From Mytilus galloprovincialis (taxonomy: Eukaryota > Mollusca > Bivalvia > Mytilida > Mytilidae), in assembly GCF_965363235.1 (NCBI RefSeq), contig NC_134850.1, forward strand, positions 41,660,602-41,724,601: 64,000 nt of DNA, read 5' to 3'. The notes beneath the pieces are model-generated. The model saw only the letters and a program-made list of their open reading frames with translations, ran no database searches and was not told the origin of the DNA. The translations under genes and the position numbers were made by a program. Within the stretch, counting starts at the first letter, position 1, and each line of letters starts with the position of its first letter. Below are positions 1 to 14,600 of the stretch, piece after piece.

Positions 1-124
1 AAGATTGTTCACTTTAAACCTACAATAACATGCATAATCTTATAGACACAAACTCTTACAACTTTACACTATGTACTTATTACAAGATTGTTCACAGTAA
101 ACCTACAATATCATGTATATAGAG

Positions 125-275
125 AATATCATATGGCTTTTTCAATATCGCATCCGTATCAACCCGAGACACCAATATAATCCAAAGAGCTCTGCTCGAG
201 GGATTATATTGGTTGAGGGTTGACACGGTGTGTGATATTGAAAAAGCCATATCATATACACTTTATTATATACAT
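125..275. repeat. Fold-back element with imperfect inverted arms
   Basis: Left arm from about 128 (CATATGGCTTTTTCAATATC) is mirrored near 236-262. An inner pair (CCAATATAATCC / GGATTATATTGG) flanks a short GC-rich loop. Looks like a small non-autonomous inverted-repeat element. Confidence 0.6.
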
Positions 276-298
276 ATACCTCAAGTAGATGTTTTTTT

Positions 299-440
299 AT
301 GTGACATGACGTCATACAGATAAGGAGGTTTGAAATGACGTCATACAGATTATAGGTTTGACATGACGTCATACAGATTAGGGATTTGATCAAGACTTTG
401 CAACAGTGATTGTAATCGATGACATGACGTCATACAAATT
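299..440. repeat. Short repeats carrying four TGACGTCA palindromes
   Basis: Four copies of a 25-30 bp unit around ATGACGTCATACAGATT, with TGACGTCA at 307, 336, 364 and 425. TGACGTCA is the CRE/ATF octamer, but no promoter is evident nearby; it is most likely repeat sequence. Confidence 0.5.
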
Positions 441-995
441 AAAGGTGTGAAAAAGCTTTTGCAACCGTGCTGATATCGATATCATCACGGGTGGCTGATA
501 CAGCACGCTTGCCAATGATTGTATTACACATACAATTTATCTGTATTTACTACTAAGTATATAATAAAGTTTTATACACAAACTCTTACAAGTGTTCACT
601 AGTTTTGTTGAAATATTTAAAGTTTTGTGAGTGTAGTTTTTGCAATGTTAAGAAATAACACAATACAGTACATGTAGTTCTAAATTTTATAATCGACACA
701 TTAGTTATCTATCTTACCTCAGGCCATAAACTCCATTTAACTTGTACATTTCCTCTGTTCCTAAAATATCAATTCATTATTTTTTTATATTATTTACTAT
801 TAACAGAATAAGTAAAATAATACATTCCAAAAAGTTAGTAGATTCTCATTATTCATTTCAAAGTCTTATCAATATTTTGGCCCTGCATTTACTTCAGGGG
901 ACCAAGCATATAACTGAACTAACCCTTGTTTTAAGCCTACCCTTACCCATACCTAGCCCAAACACGAACCTTAATCTTTAATCATAACCCTAACC

Positions 996-1264
996 TTAAG
1001 GTGGTACCCAACACTTTCACTAAAATTAATTTGGCTCGTTTAATTTTCATAAAATTTTGTCAAAATAAATGAACAAAAATATAAAAAATTAAAAAATTTT
1101 GAACCAACCGTTTTGTCAGAAAAATTACACTGGTTATATAGCAATTTGACAACCACCAATTTTGATCATTGAGAAGCTTAATATTCCTTTTATAACACAA
1201 TGTAATTAAAACGTTTAGCCGACTTTACAGAGTTATCTCCCTGTAGTGTTAGGTACCACCTTAA
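996..1264. mobile_element. MITE, TTAAGGTGGTACC family, copy 1
   Basis: Terminal inverted repeats TTAAGGTGGTACC (996-1008) and GGTACCACCTTAA (1252-1264). A related copy with the same ends and internal text (TCATTGAGAAGCTTAATATT) is at 22710-22989. The outer TTAA may be the target duplication. Confidence 0.75.
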
Positions 1265-1293
1265 ACAAACCTTATTCTTTATCTTGCGAGGTT

Positions 1294-1299
1294 TTTATT
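1294..1299 (-). promoter_or_regulatory. Candidate poly(A) signal of the giant gene
   Basis: AATAAA on the minus strand, about 165 bases past the stop at 1465. It is the first canonical hexamer I see downstream of the stop. Function is inferred from position only. Confidence 0.45.
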
Positions 1300-1464
1300 A
1301 ATGCGAATAATGCCAATGGGTGAGTATCGCAATAATATGAACTCGCAATCTGATATTTGATAAATTTATCTGTATGCAGGTTTTTCTGAAACCACAATAA
1401 TTAATCTCACATTTTGGTTCATTCTTTTTTTTTTCAAATTTCCCTTAAGAATTTTTTTTTTTCA

Positions 1465-2675
1465 TTATCTGCCTTTAAATTCACCATCACATATCTTTCT
1501 TTTTTTTAAGGCTTTCTTAAAAATCTTAGAATAATTACCCCAGACATAGCCAACCAATGATATAGTTCTTGTCATTCTCTCAAGCGTAACAATCAGCTCT
1601 CCTTTACATGCATCTATCTGAACACTGGCCTCAATACTTCTACCTAATTCTGTTTCCTCAAAACAACATGTAAACTTTTCACAGGTGTTATCAATGTTAC
1701 ATGAAACTGTATTAGCGAGTGCTGGCAAGCTACTTGTAGGAACAATAGAACAAGCTAAAAAATAAAAGTTATATATAAAATGTGCTGCCTTCATAATTGG
1801 CAAGTGATTTTTTGTAAATTCAAGACATTACAATTAAAGGAATAACGCAATCAGTTTTATGTAAATGTTTTACTACAATTTAATTTTTATTGAGTATAAG
1901 ATGTTACATGTACATCAAATTAAAGATTAACATAAAGGTTCAAAGAAAATTTGCTTTCATAAATAGTTGCTTTCCTCCATGACTTTTTGTCGATGATGGA
2001 TGGTAGTCTTATTGGCAGTCATACCACATCTCCTTATTTTTAAATTGCTGATTAAGCAGCCTGATATCTAAAAGAAAATTTGTGAACAATGACAAATTCA
2101 TTTTTTAATATTGCAACTGTATAGATATTGCAAAGTCCATATTTCAATGCATTATGATCCTCAAAATTATTTGCAGCTAAATGAAATAGCAAAAGAATTT
2201 ATTGTTTCATTGAAATATGGCCTTTTTGTTTAGGATTGTAGATACAAGGTGTCTACTTGATTCAAGTTGTCTAACCCTTTTGTAGATAAGACAAGGTCCA
2301 TGTTTTGCTATTGGAAGGCAAAATATCATTTCTATCAGAAAGAAAAATAAAGATGAACAATGCCATTAGATGCTTAAGATTCAGCAAAAGTTTCATTTAA
2401 ATCAAGTCTAGTGAATAACATAGTTGAAAAATCAACTTATCACTCTGTCTTACGAGACAAGAGGTCAGCATATTATTCCACCACCCTATAAATTTGTTTT
2501 CACTAACCTGTGGTCCATCCATTGGTGCCAGAAGAATACAAGTTACCGCTTCGATCACATGGTGTGGCTAATAGGTAAAACGATACAAAGGCTTCATCCA
2601 AAAACCGAGAGGCATCATAGCTTTTCAAGTTTCCGGAGATTTTATTATCAGCCTTAAACTGGGTTAAAGAAAGGT
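1465..2675 (-). CDS. Giant gene terminal unit 20: E1 2508-2675, E2 plus tail and stop 1465-1754
   Basis: E1 has LSLTQFKADNK, TPCDRSG and NGWTT. E2 has CNIDNTCEKFTCC, IDAC, and YVWG, where other units splice. Here the frame reads on for 19 residues (ALKKRKICDGEF ...) to a stop. No E3- or E4-like exon is found to the left. The basic tail holds one cysteine and faintly resembles the E4 LPKKxCDW region, so it might replace Cys10 (inference). A GTAATT after YVWG could be a weak donor, so alternative splicing cannot be excluded. Confidence 0.75.
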
Positions 2676-5600
2676 CTGAAAAAAGAAAACATACCATAAT
2701 GACATTCTTTCAAATTGCATCAACATATTTTATATGTATATGTGCATTTCTTTGATGATCATGCACTGATCCATTATTACAGTAAAAATAAAGAACAAGA
2801 ATAAAAGACCTATTCTCTTGAAATAAGTTTAAAATTACATATTTTATGTGGTATTTGATTGGTGTTTCCATTGAAGGATAAAATATGTATTCTATGTAAA
2901 AATATAATAATTGACTTACTCTGATGAACAAATCCTGCATCCCATGTGCATTGTTTTTTGGGCAGAAGGACATTTTGTGCTATCACATAATCTTGCTCAC
3001 AAGCCAGGGCACTCTCGGTACATACAGCAACATTCATATCTATTAGGTAGGCATTTTCTGACTCAATATCATACACAGTAAACCTATAACACAGAAATTG
3101 AATTTATTGAAATCAAATAAAGAGCAAAAAGTATATAACTACTAAATGTACAGAAATACAAATACTTTTTATAGGCACAATCCTTATTTCCTTCTTTTAA
3201 AAATATGGTCTTTTGAAAATTCCCAATGTAATGCATGTCATGTATGTGGACTAGTTTTGAATTGTACTAATGTACAATTTTATTCAATATTGTTTTCCAA
3301 AAGATAAATATCTTAAAGGTCCCTTCACAACATTTGCAGTCACAAACATTAGAACTACATTTTGAAAATCAAACCACGAAACTTCTTTTGAGCCCTGAAA
3401 CATGCAACTACATTTCTGAACCACAACCAGTGTAAATTTAAACAAGTTCTTAAAAACAAAGAAGACTATTAAGACTGAAAAATCTTAAGAGATGACAGCT
3501 TATGATAGAATAAACACAACAGAAAAAAATGGAAATCTGGAGTTTCAAGTTTCTCAGAGCATTTTTTTTTTCATATGACTTACTCTGTTTTGACTATTCC
3601 TCCCAAGGAGAAGTTCCTCTGTTCACCTAAAATAGATATTGAAAACAAAATATGACATTAATTACTCAAATGTCAACAACAAGTTACAAATACGTTATTT
3701 TTCTGTTCATAAAAGTCACGAAAATAAGTTGGTAGACTGAACTAGACAAAGCAAAAAAATATATGTTAATGACTAATAATATTTGTCTAATTTGCATAAT
3801 ATATAACAACCAATATATCAGTATTTCTTAGAAATGACTTATTATTGCTTGCTGTAAGTGCAGTGGCAATATTTCATGCATATACAGGATAATATTTCAA
3901 AAAGAAATTAGCAACAACAACTTACCAAATGTATAGTCTGCCATGGCCAGCTTGTACTGGAAGTTTTCAATTCCAACATTGATGACAAAATCACATGGAT
4001 CTAATTTGACAACCACGTGGAAAGGTCTTTGAAGCTTCACAGAGTCAACACAACACTCGACTTCCGTACAACTTGATGTCACATGACATGTTATATCAGT
4101 GTAGCTGCTAGATAGGTCTTGTATGGTGGTATTCATGCTACATTCTAAATGATAAAAACACAATTGTTTTAATCTTGAACATCATATTGAGCTAAACTTT
4201 TCAGATATCTAATTTAAAACATTAATATAAAAATCAGCAAAGATTTTTTTCTAATTCCTTACTGTTGAATTACAAGTATGGATTGTAAAATCATAAATCA
4301 ATATCATCTTTTTATTAGTTCAATAATAGAAAGGGTGAACATAAGATATATTCAAACTAATATGTGAATTTTGCTACCCGGTACTTATATTTTAGCACAT
4401 GTACAGGAATCACATTGAATGATCTAGAAATATTGATCTTTATTTCAATTTTCAAATTAATACAATGAAATACAAACATAAATATCTTATCTGTACACTT
4501 ATTATACTTTCATTATTTTTCTTCAGAAATGCTTTTTTTAAATGAGAATGTACATTAAAAAATTAACAGTACAGGACTTTAATATCTTTTGATTGGACTA
4601 CAAATTTGTTTTACTTATAATGCTTACCATCAATCCATCCACCAGCAACAGATGAGTTAAACTTGGCACTGCTTCTACTACACTGAGACTGACTATCTTG
4701 TAAATAAGGAGATAGACCAGTTTGTTCATACAACAAAAATTCTGCCCAAATTGGTAATGGGTCACCTATGGTCAATCCTTGATCTCCTTGCCATGTCTCG
4801 AAAGAGAAATCTGTAAAGAAATGAAATGGCACATTGCAAAAAAAAAAGTAAACTTTTAGCAATAAGAAATTGTCATTAGCCAATTAATGGTATAGCTTTA
4901 CAATACTAAATTGAAAAACTCCCTATATTCCACGTTAAAAATTTACCAAAAACTTTGTAGGATCATGAGATACTTAAATTTGATTGACATGATTTGGCAT
5001 GGGGATATTTTATAAAGGTTTTCAATTATAATATTTTGATACTCTAATCTGAAAACTTGACCTACTTGGAATATGGTAGTCAGTTTTCCATTCACACAGA
5101 TCTTTAGGTAATCTGGTATTGTCAAATACTGTAGTGACCATATAACATGGCTGTCCATCCTCGTAACAGTATGATATATTCATACTGACCAAGTACATAC
5201 TCTCTCCTGGTATATCTTCTATTATGTAGCTAGAAAATATATAATGAGATGTCAAGAATTTATGCTTATGATTAAGAGTTTGTAGGCAAAGGTTACATTG
5301 AATGATAACTGATGGTCATGCTTTATTTATTCTATAATATGAATCTATTATAAGAATCGGGAAAAGTGAAGTTGTTGAACACACAAAAGAAAAAGAAAAT
5401 TATTTACAGAAACACAACAAAACATACTTTAAATATAGTAGTGAACAAGAATGTGTCCATAGTACACAGATGCCCCACTCGCATTATCATTTTCTATGTT
5501 CATTAGACCGTTAAATTGGGGTCAAAACTCTAATTTGGCAATTAAATTAGAAAGATCATATCATATGGAACATGTGTACTAAGTTTCAAGTTGATTGGGC

Positions 5601-8600
5601 TTCAACTTCATCAAAAACTACCTTGACCAAAAACTTTAACCTGAAACTCGCACTTTCATTTTCTATGTTCAGTGAACCGTGACATTGGGGTCAAAAGTTT
5701 AATTTGGCTTTAAAATTAGAAAGATCATATCATAAGGAACATGTGTACTAAGTTTCAAGTTGATTGGACTTCAACTTCATCAAAAACTACCTTGACCAAA
5801 AACTTTAACCTGAAGCGGGACAGACGGACCAACGAACGGACGAATGAACGAACGGACAGACGGACGGACGGACGGACGCACAGACCAGAAAACATAATGC
5901 CCCTCTACTATCGTAGGTGGGGCATAAAAACAAATATCTCCATAACTTAACACAACACTCACTCAATCATAACTGATCCAACAAGAGCAAACTGTTTCTT
6001 TGTTCCTAAAAACAAACAGATGTCACTGATTTAGTAGTAGTCAACTGCAATACATCTAACAAGATTTACTGCAGTAACTTACAGAAGTTAGAGCTGAAAT
6101 GTCTGATTTGAAGCTTGTTATCCTTAGCAGGGAACTTGTTTATGATAAAGTTAAAAACAAATATGACAGTAAAGGAAGTTTATTTTACATGATTTATTTT
6201 TCACTATCAATTCTATTGAAAAAAATATACATGTATAATATGAAATAAACAATTCAATTTCAAATTTGATAAAAATGTTTAAATGTTAGTAAATTTTGGA
6301 ACAATTTCACTTATTTTATTAAGCAGACCACTAAACTATATAATAAGTGACTTCTTATTCTTATCAAAATAACAATTTGTTACCTACCCTCCATGTAATC
6401 AATAAGAGATACATTTCTACTGAAACGTTCAATTCCAAGATACAGTACTTGTTTACAGGGGTCAATATGAAGGTATGTCCTGAATGACCTTGAGAGGAAG
6501 TCGATTTCAGTACAACATTCCACTGCAGTACAAGCTGAGGTCAGGTGACATTTTGTGGAATCGGTGATGTTGGGTAAACTGACAGTCTTTGTACAACCTG
6601 CAAAATATTTGCATATTAAATATCTAGTGTCCTACTCATTAGGTCTAAATATTTTTGCAAGCTACAAGGAAAGATGTTTATTTCATCCTGAATCCAAGAA
6701 TCACGTACACAGCTATATATATTTCATAGTACCGTTAACTGTGGAAACTCAGTTGAAGAGTCATAGCATCTTGTCATTATGCCAAACAATCTCTATGATA
6801 ATTCAAAGATTTTAATCTTTTTTTCAAGTTTGCTGTAATATAATCCACTTACTCTTAAATTAAGTAGTTAGATATGTCAATGAGTTTCAGTAAAATAAAA
6901 AAAAATAAAAACATTAAAAAAATATTTCCACACTACTTTAACTCTTCATATTTTCCTGATCTTAAGAACTTTGTCTTATTTTACTTTCATGATCTCAACC
7001 CATATAGAGTTATACTAAACAAACCCCTTACCCATACATAACCCTAACACTAGCCTTATCCTTAACCTAAACCAAACTGTAACATAACCCAAATTACAGA
7101 TACCCCTTAAGTTTAAGAAAGATGATCTTTTTTAAAATTAACAATTTTATCAATATAAAAAAAATAATTTAAATTCAAACCCTCACCAAGATTCCATCCA
7201 TTTGTATATTGTTGACTTGTCTGTCCACATTGATCTGTCTGTAAATAAGCAGCAATGTGAAGGTCATCCAGGAATGATGATGCTGCCCAGTCAGGCAGAA
7301 CTTGTCCGTCTGGTATTCCATTGTCAGCATACCACTGGGTCTTAGAGAAACCTGCAAAAATATTTAAAAAAAAAAACATATCATAAAAACTGATAACATA
7401 TACTTAAAAGATTGGCAATTCTGTATAAAAAAATGGTTAAAGATCTTGTGACCCTCACTGTTGTAACTTAAAGTAAACTAAAATAAAGTCTTTATCTGAT
7501 TCCTAAGGGAGTTGCTCACTTAACTTACACAATCCATATATGCTATCACTGACTGTAAACATTAGCAGCAAATATCATAACTTTAAAAGTCTTATTTATA
7601 TAAAATACTGAAAACTAGACAAAGTGATGCCCCCCCGCACTCCACTCTGAAGTAACTGTTTTATAACAAGTTCAATATGTAGGACATTCCTTGAGATATT
7701 ATGGTGTCTGGGAGACACAAATAATGCCCCGCAGATGCAAATTGTTATTTTAAAATACACAAAGTTGAGCATGGGAGCACATAGGTATATGGTTCAATGT
7801 ATGAGGAGTTATAAATCTGGAAACACTATGCACCTCTTCTGCAAGTATATACTCCTAAAATGACAAAGTTTAACTATCTCTCAAAAGGATAAATATTAAT
7901 AAAAATCAAAACCCTGACCACATGCATACCTTCAATAAATGTACAAACAGCCAGCAAAGTGAAAACTTCCTAGCATTCAAATGTAGTCTTACAGAGAGAC
8001 GGACAGACAGACAGGGGTAAAACAATATCCCCCCCAACTTTTAGTTGCTGGGGCATTGCTTGGGCATAAAAACAAGACAAAAGATAACCAGAATAGTTGT
8101 AAATGGTGCATCCATACCTGAGGTTTTGAATCCTTGATCATAGCTACATACACTTTTGGGTAACTTGGTGTTCTCAAAGATTGTAAAGGTGTTCTCAAGT
8201 GTACAGATAATACCCGATGACTCATAGCAAAAATAGGCAACTACATTTAACAGATAATAATGCTCTGTGTGAAGATCTTCAATGTTATATCTGAAATACA
8301 AGTTTAAAGCATGGAATAGAAAAACTAAAAAGAGCTCAACAACTATAGTCATCTCTGATTCATCTTAAGTAAGTAACGTGCATTATTTTGTCATTCTTAA
8401 TATTTCTCTGTAGTTGAAAAAGCAATAATTTTGCAACTTGTGTAGTTCTATGAGAATGTATTTAATTTAATTTGATTTATTTCTTTTTTCAATCTCACCA
8501 AATTTGCATCTATCTTCCAGACTAACATTTTTAATTTGATAATGCCCATATTTAGTACAAGGTTTTTTCTGACCTGATTTTTATAGTAAGTTCTATGTAC

Positions 8601-11600
8601 TTTTTGTTATTCAGCAAAGCATTGGTTAACTGTTTATTTTCCCTCTAAATTACATTCAAAATATGACACACTTACTTGAGACGGACAATTCCTTGTAAAT
8701 TGTAGTAATGATCCTCCCCTGCAAATAGAAAAAAAAGTTAATCTGACAGTGTCCAGAAATTTTCAAAAAATTCTATGGGATATTTACATTAGTAAAAAAG
8801 ACAATTTCATAATCTTATACATATTTTGAATTATCTACTATTTCAAATGTAACTTACAATATTCCAATGTAACTTACCATATTTAAATGTAACTTACCAT
8901 ATTCAAATGTAACTTACCATATTCAACAAGAATGTGTCCCCAGTACACGAATCCCCACTCGCACTATCATTTTCTATGTTCAGTGGACCGTGAAATTGGG
9001 GTAAACCCCCTAATTTGGCATTAAAATTAAAAAGATCATATCATAGGGAACATGTATACTAAGTTTGAAGTCGATTGGACTTCAACTTCATCAAAAACTA
9101 CCTTGACCAAAAACTTTAACCTGAAGCGGGACAGACGGACGGACGAACAAACGGACGGACGGACGGACGAACGAACGGACGCACAGACCAGAAAACATAA
9201 TGCCCCTATCGTAGGTGGGGCATAAAAATAACTTACCATATTCAAATGTAACTTACAATGTTCAAATGTAACTTACCATATACAAATGTAACTTACTATA
9301 TTCAAATGTAACTTACCATATTCAAATGTAACTTTACATATTTCAATGTAACTTACAAATGTGACTTACCATATTCAAATGTAAGTTACCATATTCAAAT
9401 GTAACCTATCATATTCAAATGTAACTTACACTTACAATATTCAAATGAAATTTAAAAATTCCAATGTAACTTACAATATTCCAATGTAACTTACCATATA
9501 CCAATGTAACTTACAAATGTGACTTACCATATTCAAATGTAACTTACCATATTCAAATGTCACTTACCATATTCCAATGTAAAACTAACCATATTCAAAT
9601 GTAACTTACCAAATTCAAAATCACTGAGTGTTCTGTTGTATCTTGCTCTCTCTATACTGATACTGAGCCTGTTTGAACAGGGATCCAGTAGAAGGGAGAA
9701 TTCAATTGACCTCTGAATAAAATCATTCTCTATACATCCTTGCACACCTGTACACATGGTAGTTATGTGGCCACTAACTTTGTCTGATAAAGTTGGTAAT
9801 GTCAGGTTAGCAGCACAATCTGAAAAAAGAAAAGAATGCATAAAAGACCTAATTGCTATTTTGATATCTGCAACACTCCACCGGGGAAAATTGCAACATT
9901 TAAACATTTGATATCATATAACAACAAATTTAGCTAATTAACACATTTAAAATGGTTGGGTATAATTATATGTTTATTGCAACTTTTTAAAACAGTAATA
10001 ACTTATTGCAAAAATAAGACAAAATGGGTTTAGGTTCTACTACAAATCTCCCATTGAAAATTTTTCTGCAGAGGGAGATCTGAAATTTTAAGGTTTCAAC
10101 AGCTGGCAGCTATCAAATAAGATTAGCATTTGTTTTATACCTTGTGTCCATGATCCATTGTTATACAGGGCACCAGTTCGGTTACACATTTCATCCTGCA
10201 TGAATGGTGCCAGGTTTGTATCTTCCATAAACTGTAGTAACAAGTTTGGTGTCAAAGGATCAGAAGGTCCATGGTTTCTGTTTATCAAATATGTGTACAG
10301 CGAAAAACCTGAAATATTAAAAAAAAATGCTTTTCATGCATTATCATAATTCTCTGTATTAATAGTGACATAAACAAAAGCTAAGTTTAGTTTTCTTTTG
10401 AGCATTGCTGTATAAAGATAAAGAGACTAGCCATACATTGTCTTGGATATAAATTGAATTTGTACTTGGTACAAATCTGGAAAGAAAGGCTTGGCAAGCC
10501 TCACATTTCTACCTGTTTCTAAGCCTTAAACACATAAATTTTATATTTTAAGACAATGTATGATAATTCCATATATTTTTTTCATATTTTAAAAAGTAAA
10601 AAAATTAAAGTGAAATAAAACAAAGTACATATTAATTCATCAAATATTTCATAAAATTAATTTTTTTTTATTAATCAATATTCATCTAATCTTGTTGATA
10701 TGCGTAATATAAATACTAACCAGATATATGGAAATCAGAGCTCCAATCACATTGTTTCTTAGATAGAAGGACCTTGTCCATTAGTATGTTGGCTGCTTTA
10801 ACGGGTCCAGCGGATTCATAGGATAATGTCAGATTCATAGAAACTAAGAACTGTCTGGACTCATATAGATTCTCTATTACAAAGCTGTAAAAAAATCAAT
10901 GTTTCCTTGTACTTTACATTGTTTTTGTCTATTGGAACAGTACCATGAAAGAAGTACTTATTCCAAAGAATTTTGTTTTGTCGGGTTGCTTTCTCATAGA
11001 TATTTACCTCACTCATATGGAGTATTTAAAACTGTTAAAAATTCTACTTTAATAAAACATATAAACAAACTATACAGTTATAATAAATTAAGAGGTTATT
11101 GTGGTCATTATAGTTCCCTATCTCTGACCACTAAATGGGAATTTTTATGTGATTACACAAAGGTATTAAGGAAAGTGTAATAAAGCTACAAAAAAATATT
11201 TTTTTGAAATAACATTTAAATCCAAGCATTGCAATCATAACACATAAAGGTCATAATAAAGAAATATAACTTTTTATCCTTTGATTTAAATGATTGGAAT
11301 ACTCACTCCATCGTCAACAAACCAAACAGGTCCATACTTTGTAAAACTCCTGTAAATTGAGGAAGACATTGTTAGTTCGTCTCAGCTATATATGAAAGAA
11401 CTGATATTCACATCAGTAAATATTGGGAATATCAGAAAAAAATTGATTTTTAAATGAATAAAGCTGAAATTACATGTATATTGCAAGAAAAAACAAAGAA
11501 ACGAGAAAGAATAAGTCCATGAACAAAATTTAATTCCACATTATTGAAATCTTAAAATTAATCTTAAATACCCCTAACTAGAACTTACCCCACTGGTAGT

Positions 11601-14600
11601 CATGGAAGGGAACTTTGAACTCCAGTTTTTCAATCCTGACAGACAGTTCAAAGTTACAGGAGTCAATTTCAAGCTCTGTTTCCATTGGTGTACCCAGCAG
11701 ATCAACTTCATGACAACACCTGACAAAGCTACAAGTGGGCGGTATGTAACACTTCAGTGTACTTGATGGTAAGTTCTCCAAGTTAGAAGCTGAGCATTCT
11801 GTAATGAAGATTGTTTATATGTCATTCAATTTTATATATTTAACTTCATGACAACACCTGACAAAGCTACAAGTGGGAGGAATGTAACACTTCATTGTAC
11901 TGGATGGTAAGTTCTCCAAGTTAGAAGCTGAGCATTCTGTAATGAAGATTGTTTATATGTCATTCAATTTTATATATTTAACTTCATGACAACACCTGAC
12001 AAAGCTACAAGTGGGAGGAATGTAACACTTCAGTGTACTGGATGGTAAGTTCTCCAAGTTAGAAGCTGAACATTCTGTAATGAAGATTGTTTATATGTCA
12101 TTCAATTTTATATATTTAACTTCATGACAACACCTGACAAAGCTACAAGTGGGAGGAATGTAACACTTCATTGTACTGGATGGTAAGTTCTCCAAGTTAG
12201 AGGCTGAGCATTCTGTAATGAAGATTGTTTATATGTCATTCAATTTTATATATTTAACTTCATGACAACACCTGACAAAGCTACAAGTGGGAGGTATGTA
12301 ACACTTCAGTGTACTGGATGGTAAGTTCTTCAAGTTAGAAGCTGAGCATTCTGTAATGAAGATTGTTTATATGTCATTCAATTTTATATATTTAACTTCA
12401 TGACAACACCTGACAAAGCTACAAGTGGGAGGAATGTAACACTTCATTGTACTGGATGGTAAGTTCTCCAAGTTAGAAGCTGAACATTCTGTAATGTAGA
12501 TTGTTTATATGTCATTGACTCTTTATTTATATCAAACTTTAACCATTCAAGCCAATCTACTGTTATCAAGCAGAATAGAATTCTCATCAGACAACAATAC
12601 AATCTTTAAGTTGACCTTTTTCTGAGTCGACAGAAATAATGTACAGCTATTCTAAGTACATTTGCAATAAAAAAAACAAAAAAAAACCATCTTTAATAAT
12701 TGCAAACTTTAACATTATTGCTGACATTAATACCTAAAGTCACACGTCTGTCATGTATTGCTGTCGAGACAAAAACACTTACTGTAAACCAACTTATTTT
12801 CGCGGATACTTTATTTCGCGTTTATTCCGTTCTAGCCCAATTCGCGGCGATTTAATTTCGCGATTTTCACATCTTCTTGTCGTAATTAAACAAGGAAAGA
12901 TCCAAGTTTCAAATTTTCGCGATGATTTATATTCGCGTTATTTTTCTTCTCGCGTAAGTCGCGAACATAAATCGCTCGCGAAAATTAGTTGGTTTACAGT
13001 AATTTTATGTGTAAAACCTACCATCCTTCCATCCATTAATAGCTCCTGTGTATGGTGAATTGTATCCCTGACACGGTGTATCTGCCTGGTAAGGTCCCAC
13101 GTATAGAGCCTCTGTCAGTCTGGCTGTGTCTACAGGGAACAGCTGGGCATTAGATGTAATGTTCATGTCATTTCTCCACCCAGACTCAGAGAAATCTGTA
13201 AAAAAAACGTAAAATTTGTTTCCAATTTTTTGGGTCATATTTCTCATTTCAAACATTCACACTAGATTGTTGCATTACCAAATTTTCAAGTTTCCCTCTT
13301 TTTCAAAAATATTATCATATCTTGACATCTACTGTCATACCTGTATATAAAGATCACTATCAGGACCAGAGAAAAATGACCTCAGAAGAGAGATGACCTT
13401 TGAATTAAGGTTCCAAATACAAATGTATTACTACAGCTAGACAATAAGAGGATGACCAGACAAGGCAGGTTTTCACTTACTTTAAATTCAGAAATTATTG
13501 CAAGGTTTTTATAATTGCAAATAATGTGACTGGATGATAACAGCAATATAGAGAACATGCATTCTCTTTTTGATACGTAAATAAGAGTATGCAGATTTGC
13601 CTGAAATCGCAATAATAAATGCACGCAATAATTTCTGATTTTACAGTATTAAAGGTGACCTTTATAGCTAGTTTGACTGTATTTATATCTATTCCTTTTG
13701 ACCAGCATAAAAACTAATTAAAAGTAGGCTGATAGCTTTAAATTTTAAATTATAAAGCTACATGTACATTTCTGTAGCAATATTTTTCAAAATTAAACAC
13801 ATTATTTTGGAACTATTTTTTGGCACTAGATATACCAGAAAATTATACTTATGGGTATTTACAAACTCTAAAAACATTTGTCAAGCCTTTTCCTTTTGTA
13901 AAGCATGCATTAAAAACTTAAATAAAAATTCTTTTTAAGATTGAAAGCAAAGAGTTTTACATTGAATAGACACCTGTCTATTGTTGAAGACTGTATGTTA
14001 ACCTTTTAATATCTTATGGTTTTGAGTGACATTAAGGTGCTGTTTCATTCGTCTAGACCTAATATACTAATAAATTGGCCAAAGACCAATTTCGACAGAC
14101 CCTAGAAGTCATGGTATTGGTTAACATCTTACTTGGATCTCTGAAGCCTGTTTTCCACTGACATGGCTTTTTGATTGGATAAAGTCATCAATTTTCATGG
14201 CATCAATTCACAAATTATGCTATGTAAACATTTGCACAAGGGCAGACAACGTGTGAGAGATTTTTAATGTATGATTTGATGTTGTTTTCTGTCAGTTTCA
14301 TTAGAATGGAGATAACAATATCGTATTTTAAGCTCCCACGGCTTTGATTGGTCATTTGATGGTCGTAAATACCTGTTTACTGGCTCAGCTGAGGTGTGGC
14401 CAGTAATCTTAATTTGCAAGAATCAAATGACCAATTGATGCTGTCTGAGCTCAAAATACAATACAATTATCTCCTTAATATTTCTTTTTGTAAAGCTGCA
14501 TTTTATGTTTTCAGAAATTTTATAAAATTTTAAACATCAAAATAATATTTATACTACGACATTTTGGGTGGAAATGCAAGATGTTGATGTGTTTTTTTTG

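Noticed and set aside
900-1000. Telomere-like AACCCTAACC text, also at 7015-7090
   Set aside because: Only one or two degenerate CCCTAA units among other C-rich words; no regular telomeric array.
5741-5962. Open frames rich in RTNERTD or RPSVRPSV
   Set aside because: Translations of the GACGGACGG microsatellite in pearl elements, also seen at 9036-9245, 35176-35376 and 48770-49025.
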